Positions 4,659 through 5,416 of a DNA stretch of 5,416 nucleotides are shown piece after piece; within the stretch, counting starts at the first letter, position 1, and each line of letters starts with the position of its first letter. Where the stretch lies: NCBI GenBank assembly GCA_021804195.1, contig JAJZKJ010000185.1, positions 1 through 5,416 of the forward strand, written 5' to 3'. The stretch is from Acidobacteriota bacterium. GTDB lineage: Bacteria; Planctomycetota; Phycisphaerae; WQYP01; JAJZKJ01. The notes under the pieces are model-generated. The model was not told the origin of the DNA. It worked only from the letters and a program-made list of their open reading frames with translations, and ran no database searches. Both the position numbers and the translations under genes were made by a program.

Positions 4659-5416
4659 CGTCCAGATGGAATCCACGGTGGCGTGGGTTACCACCGAGGC
4701 GCCTACGCGCCGCCGCGCCCGCCATGCGCGCCCGTAAAAGACGCCGGCCATGGCGGCCATCAGCACATAGCGCCAGTTGAAGTGGACCGCGCGCTTGTTG
4801 AAGTGCGCCAGCCCGAAGAGCGCCGCGGTGAGAAACAGCGCCGGGTAGCGACCCATGCGCCGTTCCAGCAGGTTTTGCAGCCAGCCGCGAAAGAACAGTT
4901 CCTCCGGCACGGCGATGAAGAAGAACGTGAAGAGCCAATCAAAGGCAATCGCCCCAAACCCCGGCCAGACGGCATGCGTGTGCAGAAAGCCCAGACCCAG
5001 GCCGACCGCCAGCGCGATGGGGGTATACCAGAGGACCTCGCGCAAGCCAATGCCGACATCGCGCAGCCGCAGGCGCAGATCGAATCCGACGCCGTCCAGT
5101 TCCCGCAGTGCCAGAAAGCCGTAGATGCCCGCATCGAGCAGGAGAATCTTGCTGAAGATGGCCAGATACGGCGGCCAGGCGCCCTGGAACCATCGCAAAT
5201 CCACGGACAGCCCCAGCACGCCGAGGACGAGAAAGTCGCGCCAGTTGCCGCGCATTGCCGTATCCGCGCGCCGGGCTTGCCAGAGCAGAAGCGCAATCGC
5301 ATCCGGCAGCAGCGTATAAAGCGCAAACCAGCCCCAGCGGAAGTCGCCCGCCGCGCCGGTCACCAGCAGGTAGGGAATGCACAAGACCGCCGGGCAGCCA
5401 AGCTGCGCCCATAGAG
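4644..5416 (-). CDS. CPBP-family intramembrane glutamic endopeptidase, partial (N-terminus outside window)
   Basis: This is a membrane protease of the CPBP (Abi/CAAX) family. Members cleave within or next to the membrane in peptide maturation, bacteriocin self-immunity or prenyl-protein processing; the substrate here is unknown. The 256 codons in the window run from 5414 to the TGA at 4646-4644, and the frame is still open at the right edge. Counting from 5414, all three catalytic motifs are intact: EELFFR (Glu171, Glu172, Arg176), FGLAHFN (Phe200, His204, Asn206) and HATVD (His244, Asp248). Hydrophobic helices surround them, with a charged loop RRADTAMRGNWRD near 48-60. A TTG at 5384 is an in-frame possible start, but the frame upstream (WAQLGCPAV and onward) is open and hydrophobic, so the gene very likely begins beyond 5416. 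It is convergent with, and overlaps, the other CPBP gene, which lacks the Glu motif, so the two cannot share one transcript. Confidence 0.93.
   Translation of the reverse strand, partial: LWAQLGCPAVLCIPYLLVTGAAGDFRWGWFALYTLLPDAIALLLWQARRADTAMRGNWRDFLVLGVLGLSVDLRWFQGAWPPYLAIFSKILLLDAGIYGFLALRELDGVGFDLRLRLRDVGIGLREVLWYTPIALAVGLGLGFLHTHAVWPGFGAIAFDWLFTFFFIAVPEELFFRGWLQNLLERRMGRYPALFLTAALFGLAHFNKRAVHFNWRYVLMAAMAGVFYGRAWRARRRVGASVVTHATVDSIWTLWLR

Noticed and set aside
5382..5384. TTG 5384 as the true start of the right-hand CPBP gene
   Set aside because: The frame remains open and hydrophobic up to the window edge and no Shine-Dalgarno precedes the TTG, so the gene is better described as 5'-truncated by the window.
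1..5416. CRISPR array, tRNA/rRNA gene, insertion sequence or phage module
   Set aside because: I read the gaps and both strands and saw no regularly spaced direct repeats, no tRNA-like T-loop or anticodon arrangement, no terminal inverted repeats bordering a gene, and no transposase or integrase motif.

Overview
This is a GC-rich bacterial chromosomal window with six protein genes. Two are cut by the window edges: a PP2C phosphatase on the left and a CPBP-family protease on the right. I see no rRNA, tRNA, CRISPR array, transposase or phage gene. The proteins resemble those I know from Acidobacteriota of the Terriglobia/Acidobacteriaceae type: a PP2C phosphatase, a secreted propeller-like protein of unknown function, a small four-helix membrane protein and paired CPBP proteins. 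That placement is inference from protein character, not from a marker gene.

Layout, left to right. On the minus strand, positions 1-615 hold the first 205 codons of a PP2C-type Ser/Thr protein phosphatase. The next 362 bases (616-977) appear non-coding and carry three compact palindromes, each with a 3-base loop, of REP or terminator type. The last of these sits directly behind the stop codon of the next minus-strand gene. That gene (978-2345) encodes an exported protein with beta-propeller-like repeats and a proline-rich tail. A 179-base divergent spacer (2346-2524) follows, with an AT-rich patch and a likely -10 element. It should hold the promoters for both directions.

Three plus-strand genes then follow with short gaps (59 and 29 bases) and probably form an operon. 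They are a 120-residue four-helix membrane protein (2525-2887, DUF7670-like), an EamA/DMT-type transporter (2947-3909), and a CPBP-family membrane protein (3939-4658) whose usual Glu-Glu catalytic motif reads Gln-Gln. The operon runs tail to tail into a second CPBP protein on the minus strand (4644-5416, N-terminus outside the window), which has the full EExxxR, FxxxH and HxxxD set. The 3' ends of these two genes overlap by 15 bases.

The theme of the right half is membrane proteins: transport, intramembrane proteolysis and an unknown small protein. The genes give no evidence for one shared pathway. The most unusual features are the convergent pair of CPBP genes, one canonical and one with a substituted catalytic motif, and the palindrome cluster between 697 and 973. 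I found no convincing new defence, mobile or RNA-based system.
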